From Aptenodytes patagonicus (Eukaryota > Chordata > Aves > Sphenisciformes > Spheniscidae), in assembly GCF_965638725.1 (NCBI RefSeq), contig NC_134970.1, positions 253,001 through 317,000 of the forward strand: DNA of 64,000 nt. The letters run 5' to 3'. The notes beneath the pieces are model-generated. The model was not told the DNA's origin and searched no databases. It saw only the letters and a list, made by a program, of their open reading frames with translations. The stretch's first letter is position 1; each line of letters begins with the position of its first letter. The position numbers were made by a program, and so were the translations under genes. Of this stretch, positions 26,101-38,000 are shown piece after piece.

Positions 26101-27700
26101 GTGCTATTTCTGCTGGGTATTTTCACATGTGAAATTGTGACCATTTGGGAGGGGGTATGTGTTTGTTTGGTTTTAATTTTAAAAGCCTCTACAAGCAGGA
26201 GAATTTTTTTTTTTCAGAAGAAGATGTGACCTAGACTCTATGTTGCTTAAGCACGTTTGAAAAAGTTGTACTTCTACAGCCTTAGTTTTGACAGTAATCA
26301 GTCTTCTGAACTAATAACGTTCAATATAAACTGGAATGTATGTTGATTCAAGGGGTTGGTTATCCGTCTAATACAGAAATTCAGCAACATTCAGTTATTA
26401 GTCCTAACTGAAAGACTTTTCAATTTATCAAAGATGGGAGACATTAAGGGAAAAAAAAAAAAAAAAGCCGTTAATTGATAATAGTAAAGTAGAATCAGAA
26501 ACCAGTCACTTAACAGAATGTACATGTTCAGACTAGAATACATACTGTACATCTATGTATTGCTATTGGTGGTGAAAGTTGTTGTTTTTATCATTTTTAT
26601 TGCTATAAAATACCATATCATAAAGTAACATATGATCAACTTATATTATTAAATTTATTAAGATGCAAAACATACTTCTTGTAGAAGAGGCTCCAGAGAG
26701 CTCTTTAAGAGGTATGTATTGACAGTACTTTAACTGCTATCGTAAATATTTTGACAGTTGAGTCATAGGGAAATTTCTTGTTTACAGGGAATTTTAGGAA
26801 CTCAAGCTGAAGGTCTTCAACATTTATTTAACACACCTTGTGGCATGTTAATGATCATGTAGTGGAACTAGATAGCACATTTCAATCTCAGTGTTAATCA
26901 CTGTACTTTTTTTGCTTCTGGAAAGCACAGCTTAATTTTTTAATTTGTGAAATTTAAACCAAAACCTGAAAAAAAGTTTAACTGAGCACAATTGGTGGCA
27001 ACTATATACGATGCCAGGTGATATATAATGAGTTTCACTCAAGCAATTCAGTAATCACTGATTACTGTAATTGAAGAATGATTTTGCAGGGGAAGTTGTA
27101 GGATCACTTGATTGATGCTATATGCAGCTTATATGCATTATTAAGGTTTTATCTGTTTCTCCCAGTTTTAATGTGCCAAGAAGCTCCCCAAAGCTGCTGT
27201 TTGAAGAAATCCCCCTTCTCATTAAATGTGTTCCTTCCTTGTCATATAATAACCATAATAGGAATTGGCTTATTTCACTAATGGACTGTGTTGCAATTAT
27301 CTTGAAACCTTCCTTTGGAATTGTTACCCCATGAATAATTGTTTCAAAGGTATAATTTTTATACATTGTAAAATAAGAGGTTAGAGGTTGTTTGAAACGT
27401 ACAGTTTTCCAGATACTTTGGGGAAGGGAAACAAATAATTGAATTTAAAAGTCATTTTACTTCACTCTGTATGTCAAATGAAGTACTGTCGGAACAAATT
27501 CTTGGCAGTAGGATACCAAATTTAAAAATGTATGTTTTCTATTTTCATTTAGTCAGCCATTTAAAAAGAAAGAAAAAAAAAAAAAGGAAAAAGAATAAAA
27601 AAGCCTAATGCCTGAAATATTTTCACATGGCAAATTGATTTATGGCTAAAGCAACAATTTATAATCCCAGAGCATTCAGAGAAGTAAATGAAATACTTAC
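23126..27700 (-). other. NR1H5: Probable NR1H5 5' intron
   Basis: AT-rich sequence between the acceptor of the first NR1H5 coding exon and the proposed non-coding exon at 27.7 kb. I see no coding exon in it. It contains an A run near 26450-26466 and the near-perfect inverted repeat at 27049-27067. Confidence 0.4.
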
Positions 27701-27930
27701 GGTAGTTCCAGAGAGTTTCTTGCTTCCAGAGTTGAGTCCGCTGGGCTGTAGCACTGATCCTAGCTCTGAGTCCAGCTGGAGCAAACTGGGCCTTTTCCCT
27801 ATTTATCAGTTTCTGTGCATACACTAGGCTCCAGACACTCCGCAGAGCAATGCTACAGCTCTGAGACACAAACTTCCCACACAGCCTTTTCTGGGGTCGA
27901 AGCAAGGGCAGCTGCAAGTCCACATAAATC
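27701..27930 (-). other. NR1H5: Probable non-coding first exon of NR1H5 (upstream end uncertain)
   Basis: On the minus strand GGAACTACC is followed by GTAAGTATTT, a near-perfect donor at 27699-27700, and it lies upstream of the acceptor of the first coding exon. The upstream limit is a guess; I see no clear TATA box or CpG island. A second strong minus-strand donor lies at 28213-28214. Assignment to NR1H5 is an inference from position and strand. Confidence 0.35.
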
Positions 27931-27960
27931 AAATAATAACTGGGTCATCAGGGACAGAGG

Positions 27961-30900
27961 CCATGGGGACCCTCACGTCACTATTTCCCAGAGTTCTCCC
28001 TGTCCAATTACTAAATATTCTGCTTTCTTGGTAGAATTTAAAATTCTCCCATTTTGATTGCTTAACATTGACATGTCTGAGTGTTAATGGGTAATGTTCA
28101 TTTCCTGGGCAGAGAAAATATTGCAATAGTATTATTTGGAGATATCTACATGACATAATAATTGAATTTGGAAACACTTGATTAGGCCAGTATCTCCAAA
28201 CACAAAACACTTACCTTGTTCTCCCTGTTCTAATTCTGACATACCTGTGTTGATGCAGCACAAACAGGGCTCATGCATGCCCCCATAACAGAAAATGATT
28301 GTTAGCAACTTTTGTTGCCACTGATTTTGTAAAATTTCATTCTTAAAAACCCCAAGTATTTCCATTATTAATAATTTCTAATAAATTAACCATTACAATT
28401 TGAGGTTTTCATCATTTCCTAGATACAAGTTGTGATCTTTTGGATAGGGCGTTTTCTTGTTAGGTATCGTGTCATTATGCTTGCTCCCTAACATGATGCG
28501 CAGCAGGTTGCAAACATATTAACTCCAGAAGGAGGTCACTTTTCTTCTGTGTAAGAGCAATTCTCGATTTACCTCAGGAAAAAATGGTTCTGTTGTATAC
28601 TTCATGGAATTAGATGGCAAAGGGAAAAACTCATTTCCTGTTGGTTATCTTACAGCAAAGTCACTTAAAATAGTCTTTAGGGACAATAGGTTTTCACGGA
28701 TCTGTGGCACAATACACAGCAAACTGACGTTACCCTTCAAGAGAGAGTCATATTTGTATTCTATAGGCTCCAGAGAAGAACATGCTACTCATTTCCATGT
28801 AGTGTGGAACCATTTAGAAATCTATTAGTCATTGGAGGTGGAATGGTTGAGTCTGGCTTTCAAGAACAAAAGAGATTGACTTACAGATGTTATTTGAGCA
28901 TCTTGTGGGTTTTCTTGAGCTTTCAAATGCTCTACATTGATAATGTGTGGTGACAGAGGGCTGGAATGCATAGATTATGCAGTAGACACAAAGATAATGA
29001 TCTTGTAAGTTTAATTATGATCAGCATTTGTCTTCCTGGTAAAAGCAGCCTTATACAGCAACTTACTAAGATGTCAAAAAAACTTCAGTGGTAAAAATGA
29101 ATAATTTACAATTGTTAGAACTAATATTTTTTTTCATAGCAGCATCTCTTTCAGATATACCATTGGCTTTTTCATCCAGCTTTTCTCATGAAAGTTGGAA
29201 AAACAAGCAGAGGTTTATGAAGTATTGCCTTTAGCTTTTAAATACTACTGACTTTTTTTTAGTACTTTTTCTGATAGTAGATACCTTACTGGTAAGCTGT
29301 TCAAATGGACCTATGGGACGTGAGTATTTAAAGCCTATTGACTTCAGGAAACTCAAGTCTGAAGCCCAGGTTTTTAGAAGGTATCTAATCCCCATTCTGT
29401 TCAGCGTTATAAAACCTAGTGGATTCAGAGTAAATTCAAGTTCTAAAATAAGTATATTAAGAACCTAAAACTTAGTTGTAGTAGAAATTAACTGCAGTGC
29501 CATGTTAAATATTAGCCCATGGTCATTTACTCCAACCCACATGCTATCTTTGTAGCTGTGGTAATAAAACTATTTTGCATAGTCATGCAGTGATTCAGAC
29601 CAGGTGACTGGTCCATGTTAAATACATATATTTACCTTATTTTAACAGATCACTTCTCCTATTCAAAGCTTAGCGTGACAGTAAAAATGGGAGACCTGAG
29701 AGCTCACTTGAGTCACATAAAGAACTGCTGCAAAGAAGAGGAAAATAAACTGTTTTCCATGCTTGTAAAGAATCAAGAAATAAAAAGCTTATTTAGGAGT
29801 AAGGAAGATTTAAATTAGATACTAGAGAAAGCAATTACGGTGGTAAAAAGAGCACTGGAGTAAGTTGCCTGTACAATCTTCATCACTGGATGTTTGATAG
29901 TTTGGGCTACCTGATAGAACTTATGAATTGTTCTCTCTGAGTTATTTTGATCTGTAAAGGAGGAGAAAAGACTTTTGAGATCTCCTCCAGCTCTATTTTC
30001 TGTTATTTTTCCTTACATACGTCAATTTTGTAAAACACTGATAAAGTCCCTGATCAGTAACATGCCTAGTGCCATTTTAATGGGCAAAGGAAATAATCAT
30101 GTACTTCAAACACGCTTTACTAGAGGTGAGTAAACAAAATGTTATTCGTTGATGTGGCCTGAAAATCTTAGCTAAACAAGTTCATGTCAAGAGCCATAAT
30201 CTGAAAGTGCCACTGAAGTGGAGAATAAGGGACACACATGTTTTCCATGGAAAATGATCAGATCTGATGACATCGGTCTGACCTGAACACCTTGCGTTGC
30301 ACTGCTTTTGTAGCCTCACTTCCATCATTAGTGTAATCTGTGAGCTCCTGTGCAGTCTAGTCTACATAGAATGTCTGTGTTTATGCAGTTAGGTCTACGA
30401 ATTTGATGAGTGCTGAAACTGCAGATCAAGAGCGAGCTTCCCTAGATCGATACCTGTTGAGAGAATTCATTTTCAAGCTAAGCAGAATTCTTTGTTCATC
30501 TGAACTAGAGATTCTAGATCTCTGTAACTTGTTTGGTATCTGAATAGTTAAAGGAAATTGTATCTACTCCAGCTGGATCTTCTCTACATAACTGACCCAT
30601 TCGGCTTGATCTGGTATTGGATTGTTTACGTAACTTCAGTAATTAACCACTATCAGCCTCATTAATGAAACATAAACCACCTCTTCTGCTCATTTATAAA
30701 GCATTTGTCAAACAAAACTTAAACAAAGGGCAGAATCTCAGCAAAGTAACAGTCCTTCAAAAGCTACTGAGACTCTGACTACAAGTCATTACGGTCACTT
30801 TGTTGTTGTTTTTCAGTAAAAATGAAACAGAAGTGATGGCATTGTCTATTGCTTTTGGCTAACTTTTCACAAAAACATCTGAGATCTGTCACATGAGGGC

Positions 30901-33900
30901 AATGATGCCTGGACAACTATTTTGGCCATTTCAGTACAAAATACTGATGTTCCAGCTCATTACTGTAAATCATTAAATGATGAAAGCAAGAGTCAAATAC
31001 TAAACAATTGGGAGCCTTTGGAAAACTAATTGCTGATTACAGTAATCATTGTGAGTTAAAGGTTATATTGAAATATAGAGTATTTCATTATAGGATTAAG
31101 TCTCTCCTGTTAGTAACGGTTCTGAACAATATTAAAGTTGAGTATTAACAATACAGCTTATGTATTAAAATGATCTAATTTAATCTTTACCTATGTTTGT
31201 TTTAGAGAAATAAAATGTTTTAGATACATAAAATACACTGGCAGACAAATACATGCCAAAAATTTCGTGTTCTGAGAGCTACTTGTATTTACAATTTGTT
31301 AAGGAACTCATGAAAAAAATGCAACCCTTCTGTTCACCCTCTCTTCTGGATTATTTATTAATCTTCAAAAGGTGTGGTGGTTCTGGCACTGTTAGGATTT
31401 TCTGCATGGCATGGATGAACCTCAGCCCTGGGTGAGAAATGGCACAAAACCTCACGACTAACATTTTTGCAGGTCAGTGTTATCTTGCACTGCTGACTCT
31501 CAACAGAGAGAAAGTTTTAATTTGAATAGGATGGGTATCTGTTGTATGTGGTGGTTTTGATTATTGGATCACATGTTCCAAGATAGTATCAGGTAGTATC
31601 CAGAAGCTGCAGTAGTAGGAAATTGTCCCTTGTTGTATTCAGCACATTTCACCAACAATTTGGATGCAAAACTGGAGGACAGGCAAAGGAAGTCTGTGTG
31701 GGAACGGTACTAAACTGTATATAGGCATCAGCTATGAGGAGGGTTGCAAAGAACAGAAGAGGCATGGGACTGTCTGTCAAAGATGACCTGGTTTGTTTTA
31801 CGTTGTTATTTGCCTAAAATGTAATTAACCTAGAATTTTGAGAGACACGTGCTTGTTTTGTTGTCATTATTTGCCTAGTTCGCCTGCAGCAGAGAGAGAA
31901 CCTTGGTTGGTTCACTTGAAACTTAAGAATGTGAGCGTAGTACATCAGGGACTACGTTTTTCTGCATACATGTATGGCTTTTGTTGGATGGGGCCCCAGC
32001 CAGACTGAAGTGCTTAAGATCCAATGTAATACTTCTAATGATGAAACAAAACATAAAAAAATATGCTATTTGTACTACAACTTCACCCAGTACTTCCCCC
32101 CTTCTGTAGGTTTTAAACATGTACTCATTTTTGTAGCTTCAAGCAACAAGGTTTGTGTGTCATTTCCTTTGAGCGCTGGTTTGCAAAACTTTTATCTTCC
32201 CTACATGTAGCTTTTTAAAGCAATAATTTGCAAAAATTAAAGAAAAATAATCTTTACAGAGCAAAACTGTATGTTTCAGCAGAGGAATGAGAGTGAGACT
32301 GGCGAGGGAAATTTCACCACGTAGCACCTTTCAACCTGAATTTATACAATGTTCAAATATGAAATTATTCGACTATTCCCCCAAAAGGGGTGACAAGGGG
32401 GATCTATACAGTGAACAGCTCCCATTTAGCATTGTAGAGCATGTGTTCATTCAGTTGGTTTAGTGTTAGATAATATAAATACTCTTCTGTTTTGCATCAA
32501 ATGTATCAAACAAATCATCATAGTCAAATTAGAAGAGAAATAACTCAGGAGAAGATGAAAGTTCTCATTAAGTTCTTAAATGCTTTCATGGGATGAAATT
32601 ATGGGAGACCATATCAGACCAGAGAGGAAAAACAATTTTGATTTTTTTAAGACTGATTTTTTTTTCTTAATCATGAAGTTGTTTGTTAGTTTCACTATGC
32701 ATTTGCTTGCAGGCTTTTCACAAATCTTGAAGAGCTAAACACTTGACTTATGTTGAATTTTAATAAAAGAGCCAAAATGCTTTAAACTTACTTGGAAATC
32801 TCAAGACAGCCTACAAAATGTTCCTGTTCCTTCTGTGCATTCTCTTAAGCTTGGTATGCAGGGCAGTCCCACTACCTTAAGGTAGACTAGGTACTAATAA
32901 GCCCATCTGTTCAACGCTAACAGAATGTATGGGTATCCTTACATCTCCACCTTTCAATACCCTGTGCCAAATCTATGTGTTTCCCCTTGGCAGGCAGACC
33001 AAGATTTGTCAATAAAATGCTCCAGTGCATCGGTATTCAGCAAGGCACAATGTGGAAGAAAGTAAAGATATCAACTAAAGCTTGATTACAATCTCCTGCA
33101 ATGATCTCAGAATTGATAGTTCATAGAGAATACTTGTAAATGTAACTTTAAGCATTGAGGTTCTTAAATGACTGTACTTCTCTGTAGATACAGCAAAGAG
33201 AAGCCAAGTCCCGGACCTGATTTCCATAAAGCAGAATATCGTGACACTCTGTATTAAGCATTACAAAATAATTATTGTGGAATCCCTTGGTCAGCATTTT
33301 ATCAGCAGTGGAGTCTTGCTGCTGGGAGACTGAAATAGCTGGATATATCCATTTATCAATGATAATGTTTTCCCTTTTTTCCAGCCTGGATTCCATCTTA
33401 AGGACATTTGTTTTAATAGTAAAAAGAATATTAGACTCATAAATGTAAATGCTGTGGTGCAATGGGTGACTCTTCAAGATTTATCAAAGCAGGATAATTA
33501 AGATGAACAATAAGACTGAGTTTCCTGGTAATAACTTTTGTCACAGAACGACTCTGTTTTATGCAACAGTAATCCACCTTGAAGTATAGGCTAGGAAGTG
33601 CAAGAAGAGGATTCACTTGGCCTCCTGGTCTGTGAGTCTCTGTGCGACAGGTTTTGTTGAGGGCAATACCAGTGAAAATGTGACAGCAGCTGATGACTGT
33701 ATTAACACCATCACTTAATTTTAAAAGCAAGCAGTCAAAAAGTGTTGGGGTGTGTGGTGTGAGAGAGAAGTCTGTTTTGTTTTTTAATCAAGCTGTAGCT
33801 GCTGACATATTTGGCTGTTAGACACCCAAGGAAGGACTTGTAGTAGAAATGAGAAATACAACATTCAGCTTTTGAAAAGCTAATGTCTGCTGCATTACTA

Positions 33901-36500
33901 TGTGAGACTTGCTCTTTCAGAGGCTCGGCCAAAGTTTTTCAAACTGTGCTGACTGCACTTATGGTTAACATGATTTTACCCGAAACCCAAGAATTATCCT
34001 AGAAATTTGCCCTTTATTCTTTTTTCTACTTCCAGCATTTAGATGCCACTCAATCTGTCACAGATGTTGCCATTTTCTACCAGTCAGTTCCTCTGTGCAT
34101 TATTATCCATCATTTACTCCACTGCCAGTTTCTGGATAAGTTATGGGCGTTACCTGGTGCACATTGCTTTAACATCCTCAGTACTGGTCCCTGAACTTGT
34201 CCCAGGTTTACAGAGACTATGTTGTGCTCAGGATTCTGTGCTGTGTGTGTTACCAATCTCTTTAATTACTTTTTCTGTGCTTTTGATCTGTCTAGATTTC
34301 TTTCCTTTTCGATTTTCCTACTGTGAGCAAGAACCTCCTCAGCTGTGCTCAGAAATGCTATGTATTTATTCCATCACAGAATGGATTTAGGATTTTTCAA
34401 AGATGGCCTAGAAATGGTTTTGGTTCTGTAGCAGCTTTGCTGTTTTGGAGAGCCTCAATATGCTTCTATCTAGCGTATGCTTTTCCTGCTAGAACAAATC
34501 CATGTTCTGTTTGACAAAATACAGCCATGTGGTTAAGAGTTATTAAAAGCATTAAAGCATTAACCTCTTGTAACCTCATTTTTCACTTTGTACACATACA
34601 TAAGTATTTAATCGAATTGAAGTTAAACACTAAAAATTTTGAGAGGCCAAATTTATACATTCTCTTCAGTTTATACAGAATTGATGTGATAAGCCAAAGG
34701 AATTATAAGACACCACTACTCAGAAAATGCTCATCCGTTGATTTGTTTAAGCTCTGTTGCTACATACTAGAAGTTTTGGTGACAAGCATTCCCAGCATTT
34801 AAATCGAGGAGCTTTGTCCTACTGGGATCCGATCTGTGTCCTGGCGCCACACTAGGGGGGCAAGCCACATCCTTGAGCGAGAACACAAGACTAAGCGCTG
34901 TGTGGTGGTAGTATCGTGGGCTCCCATCTTCTTCTCATTCTGGTATTTTATTTCAAGCAGCCAGAACCCCACAGAGGGATTGCACTGATCCTGAAGTGAA
35001 AGTCTGATATAGCAGTGCTGGCCCTTGTCTCTACTTGGCATGAAAGGCCAGGATGTCATCTCTGAAGCCAGGGAAAAGTGAGTATTAAATCAAAAGTATA
35101 AATGCAAGGAACAGAACAGGCCAGAGATTCAGACATACAATCCAGGTGCAGCTTCTGCTGAGGTGTAATGATCCTTCATGCTGCACGAACAGGTTGTTCC
35201 TTTAACTGACTTCCTAGTAGATGTGAATTGGCATTTCCAGTGCTGCGTTTCTAAATGGCTCATTGAGTGCCTCCCTGCTGTAAAGCTGAATTAGGTGGAA
35301 CCTTAGAGACTGCATGTTTGATTTCACAGGATTTCCTTATGTTGAATAAGGTGAAAAACGGGAGGATTCTGAACTGGTACACATATATCATTCCACATAG
35401 GTATATCAGGCCTACTCCCGTGTGGCTGCTCAAAGGCTCTGCAAAAATTGATGTACTGGCAGAGGCTTTAAAGGCAGCCAGGAGTTGGGAGTACAGGCAG
35501 AGTGAAGCAACAGTAGGTGCTGAACTGCACAGGTAGGGTCATCTGAGGATATAATAGTGGGGACAGACAGTGGAACAAGGGAAACAAGCATTGGCTACAA
35601 CCTAGGGATGGCATGTCTATCTTAGGGCAATCTTTTGCCCACTTGTTCCATAACCAGAATGGTAAACACAGTAATATTTGTCAGTTTTCCAAATGTTCAT
35701 GAATCACCCATTATGAAAAAGGAATTCTGGTAACAAGTTGTCTTAACTTTTTAGTGTTCTCTAATTAAAAAAAATAAGGAAGGACCAGAAGGTAAAACAT
35801 GCTATAAAGCATGGTTTAGACCTTTAGTTCCATGCAAGTTACTGTAAAGCAGCATTGCATTTCCCAAATTTGCAAAATAGATCCCATACTTTACTAATTA
35901 ATCTGATTCTGAAGAAATACTCCAAATGCAGCTGCTTACTCTATTCTCTTCTGGATTGTATGAATGTTTTGAAATTGTTGCTTATATAAAATTATCTTAT
36001 TCAGCACTTCTGCACTAGGCTTGATTATCTCTGGGATCATAAAGAAACTTTTATCTGATAAAGCATCCTAGATTTTTCTTATGTGTCTGTCTGAATGGGG
36101 ATTTGAACTTGGAAGATGACTCAAGTCAAAGGGAGTCCTGTTAAAACATTATTGTTGAAAACATTATTAATAAAGTTGGTAATATTAAATAAAAAAGCTT
36201 CGTGGCAGTTAAGCAAAGCATCAAGGACATCACAGATCACCAACAGTAGCTTTAGTTAGCAAATAAATATCAAAGAAGCAAGTCAGCATTACAAAGCTTG
36301 TTATTTTAACTTGAGTAGAGGATGTTTACTGTTAAAAGGGACAAACAAGAATATTAGATAAGATGACAGCTCAACAGATCTCAGCCCACAATTTACCACA
36401 CACTGTTTTAAGGGAGTATTTAAAAAGATAACCAGGCCCCCCTTGGGTCAAGGGTATATGCCCTTCTGCAAACAGACTGCACTACACAGCGCAGCATTCA
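27961..36500. other. Intergenic region between NR1H5 and SIKE1
   Basis: AT-rich and CpG-poor DNA. I find no exon with homology I recognise, no RNA gene and no clear transposon. Short open frames of 60-115 codons occur on both strands but lack splice context or recognisable domains. It holds two TGATTAC/GTAATCA palindrome elements, one at 31034-31048 here and one at 27049-27067 just left of it, and a strong minus-strand donor at 28213. Regulatory elements of NR1H5 or SIKE1 are possible but unproven. Confidence 0.6.
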
Positions 36501-36539
36501 TTTGAACCAGAGGCGTTCCACCTGGGTTTCCTCTCAAAG

Positions 36540-38000
36540 AGCCGTGTCGTGAAACGCTCCCGAGCCTCCACGTCCGAGAACACGGATCTTTGAGCACTGC
36601 CTGCGCGTGAGAGTCCCGGCACGGGGAAAACGCGCCACGTTGGGCTTCTGTAAATAGAAGCGCGTTAAAAGGGTGAAGACATTAACCTGACGTAGATTGC
36701 TCCGTAATGCTGGTTCCCTGGGGAGGTGGGCGTCCCTTCCCCCCAGGAGCCACCCAACAACAAAAAAAGGCACGAGGGCTCTGAATTTTCCTGCTGAAGC
36801 GGCTGGGTCAGCGAGGGGCCGCCGGCCCGCGGCGGCCGCCGGCCCGGTGCCCCGCCGGGCCGCTGGCCCCGCCCCGCCCGCTGGCGGCGTGGCCGGGGGG
36901 CGCTCTCTGGCGGCCGCAGCTGGGGCCGCCGCGCGCCATCCGAGCGGCGCTCGAGCTCCGGCCCGCGCCTGCGCATGTGCGGCGCGAGCGCCGCGGCCGG
37001 AAGCGGCGGCGTGCGCGGGCGGCGTCCCCGGACCGCGGGCTTCGCGTCTGCCGGCGGCGGGCGCGCGCCGGCGGGCATGGGGCCGCTGCGGAGGTGAGGA
37101 GCGCTGCTCGCCTCGGCGCTCGCCATGACCTGCACCATCGAGAAGATCCTTACGGACGCAAAGACGCTGCTGGAGCGGCTGAAAGAGCACGACACCGCAG
37201 CCGAGTCGCTCATCGACCAGTCCGCCGTCCTGCACCAGCGCGTGGCCGCCATGAGAGAGGCGGGCGCGGCGTGGGCCGAGAAGGTGAGAGCGGGCGGCGG
37301 GCGAGCGGGCGGGCGGGCGGGCGGGCGGCGGAGCGGCCGGACCGACAGCCGTGTCTCGGCAGGGCCAGGGCCCCGCGGCGGAGCGGGCCGACCCGTCTCG
37401 GTTGCGGCCGCACGCGGTCCTGTCCCAGGAGAACACGCAGATCCGCGACCTGCAGCAGGAGAACAGGGGTGAGCCTGCTCGCCGCGCCGGCCGGCGGTGG
37501 CACGGGGCGGCGGCTGTGTGCCGGGGGAGCTGAGGGGGTTGGCGGGCGGCGTGCCGACGGGACCCCGGGGCGACGGAGGGGGGTGTGTGCCGTGGGGAGC
37601 CGGGGTCGGCGGAAGGTGTTGGGGGGACCCCGGGGGCCGTGTTGGGTGGTGCGCTGGGGAGGAACTTGGTGGGGTGGGGATTGGTGGGGGATGCGCTGGG
37701 GGGGTGGGGGGTGCTGGCGGGTGATGTGCAGAGGGGCCCCCGGGGGGCGGCGTTGGGGCACTGTGTTGGGGGAGGCTGCGTGCTCCGTGGCCCAGGCGGG
37801 GGTGGGCTCGTCGAGGGGACCGGGGGGTGCAGCTGTTTTGCCTTCTGTCAGCGTCGCTGGATGCCTCGGTGTGGAAGTGCCTACCGGCGTCAGGATGGCT
37901 TCTCGGCTAACCTCCCCCGGGCCGGAGTCGTAGGGCTGCGCTGTCGAGGGGAGTGGTGGGATAGCACGCATCAAGCGAGCAGCTGGTACCGAGTACCTCT
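36540..38000. promoter_or_regulatory. SIKE1: SIKE1 promoter CpG island
   Basis: High GC and frequent CpG from about 36540 through SIKE1 exons 1 and 2 into intron 2. There is no TATA box near the start codon. TGCGCATG at 36969-36976 is half of an NRF1-like site. Intron 1 contains a run of GCGG repeats at about 37300-37330. Large open frames on both strands here are composition artefacts. Confidence 0.8.

Noticed and set aside
27118-27366. Overlapping ORFs on both strands near the palindrome
   Set aside because: Both strands are open over the same bases, no homology is recognised, and length is within chance for this window.
34043-34390. Hydrophobic 115-codon plus-strand ORF that could suggest a membrane protein
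   Set aside because: T-rich DNA gives hydrophobic translations by chance; there is no splice context, Kozak support or recognisable family.
36534-37974. Open frames of 250-318 codons on both strands in the SIKE1 CpG island
   Set aside because: They arise because stop codons are rare in GC-rich DNA; the products are Arg/Ala/Gly/Pro-rich, overlap on both strands, and the real SIKE1 exons use only short parts of one frame.
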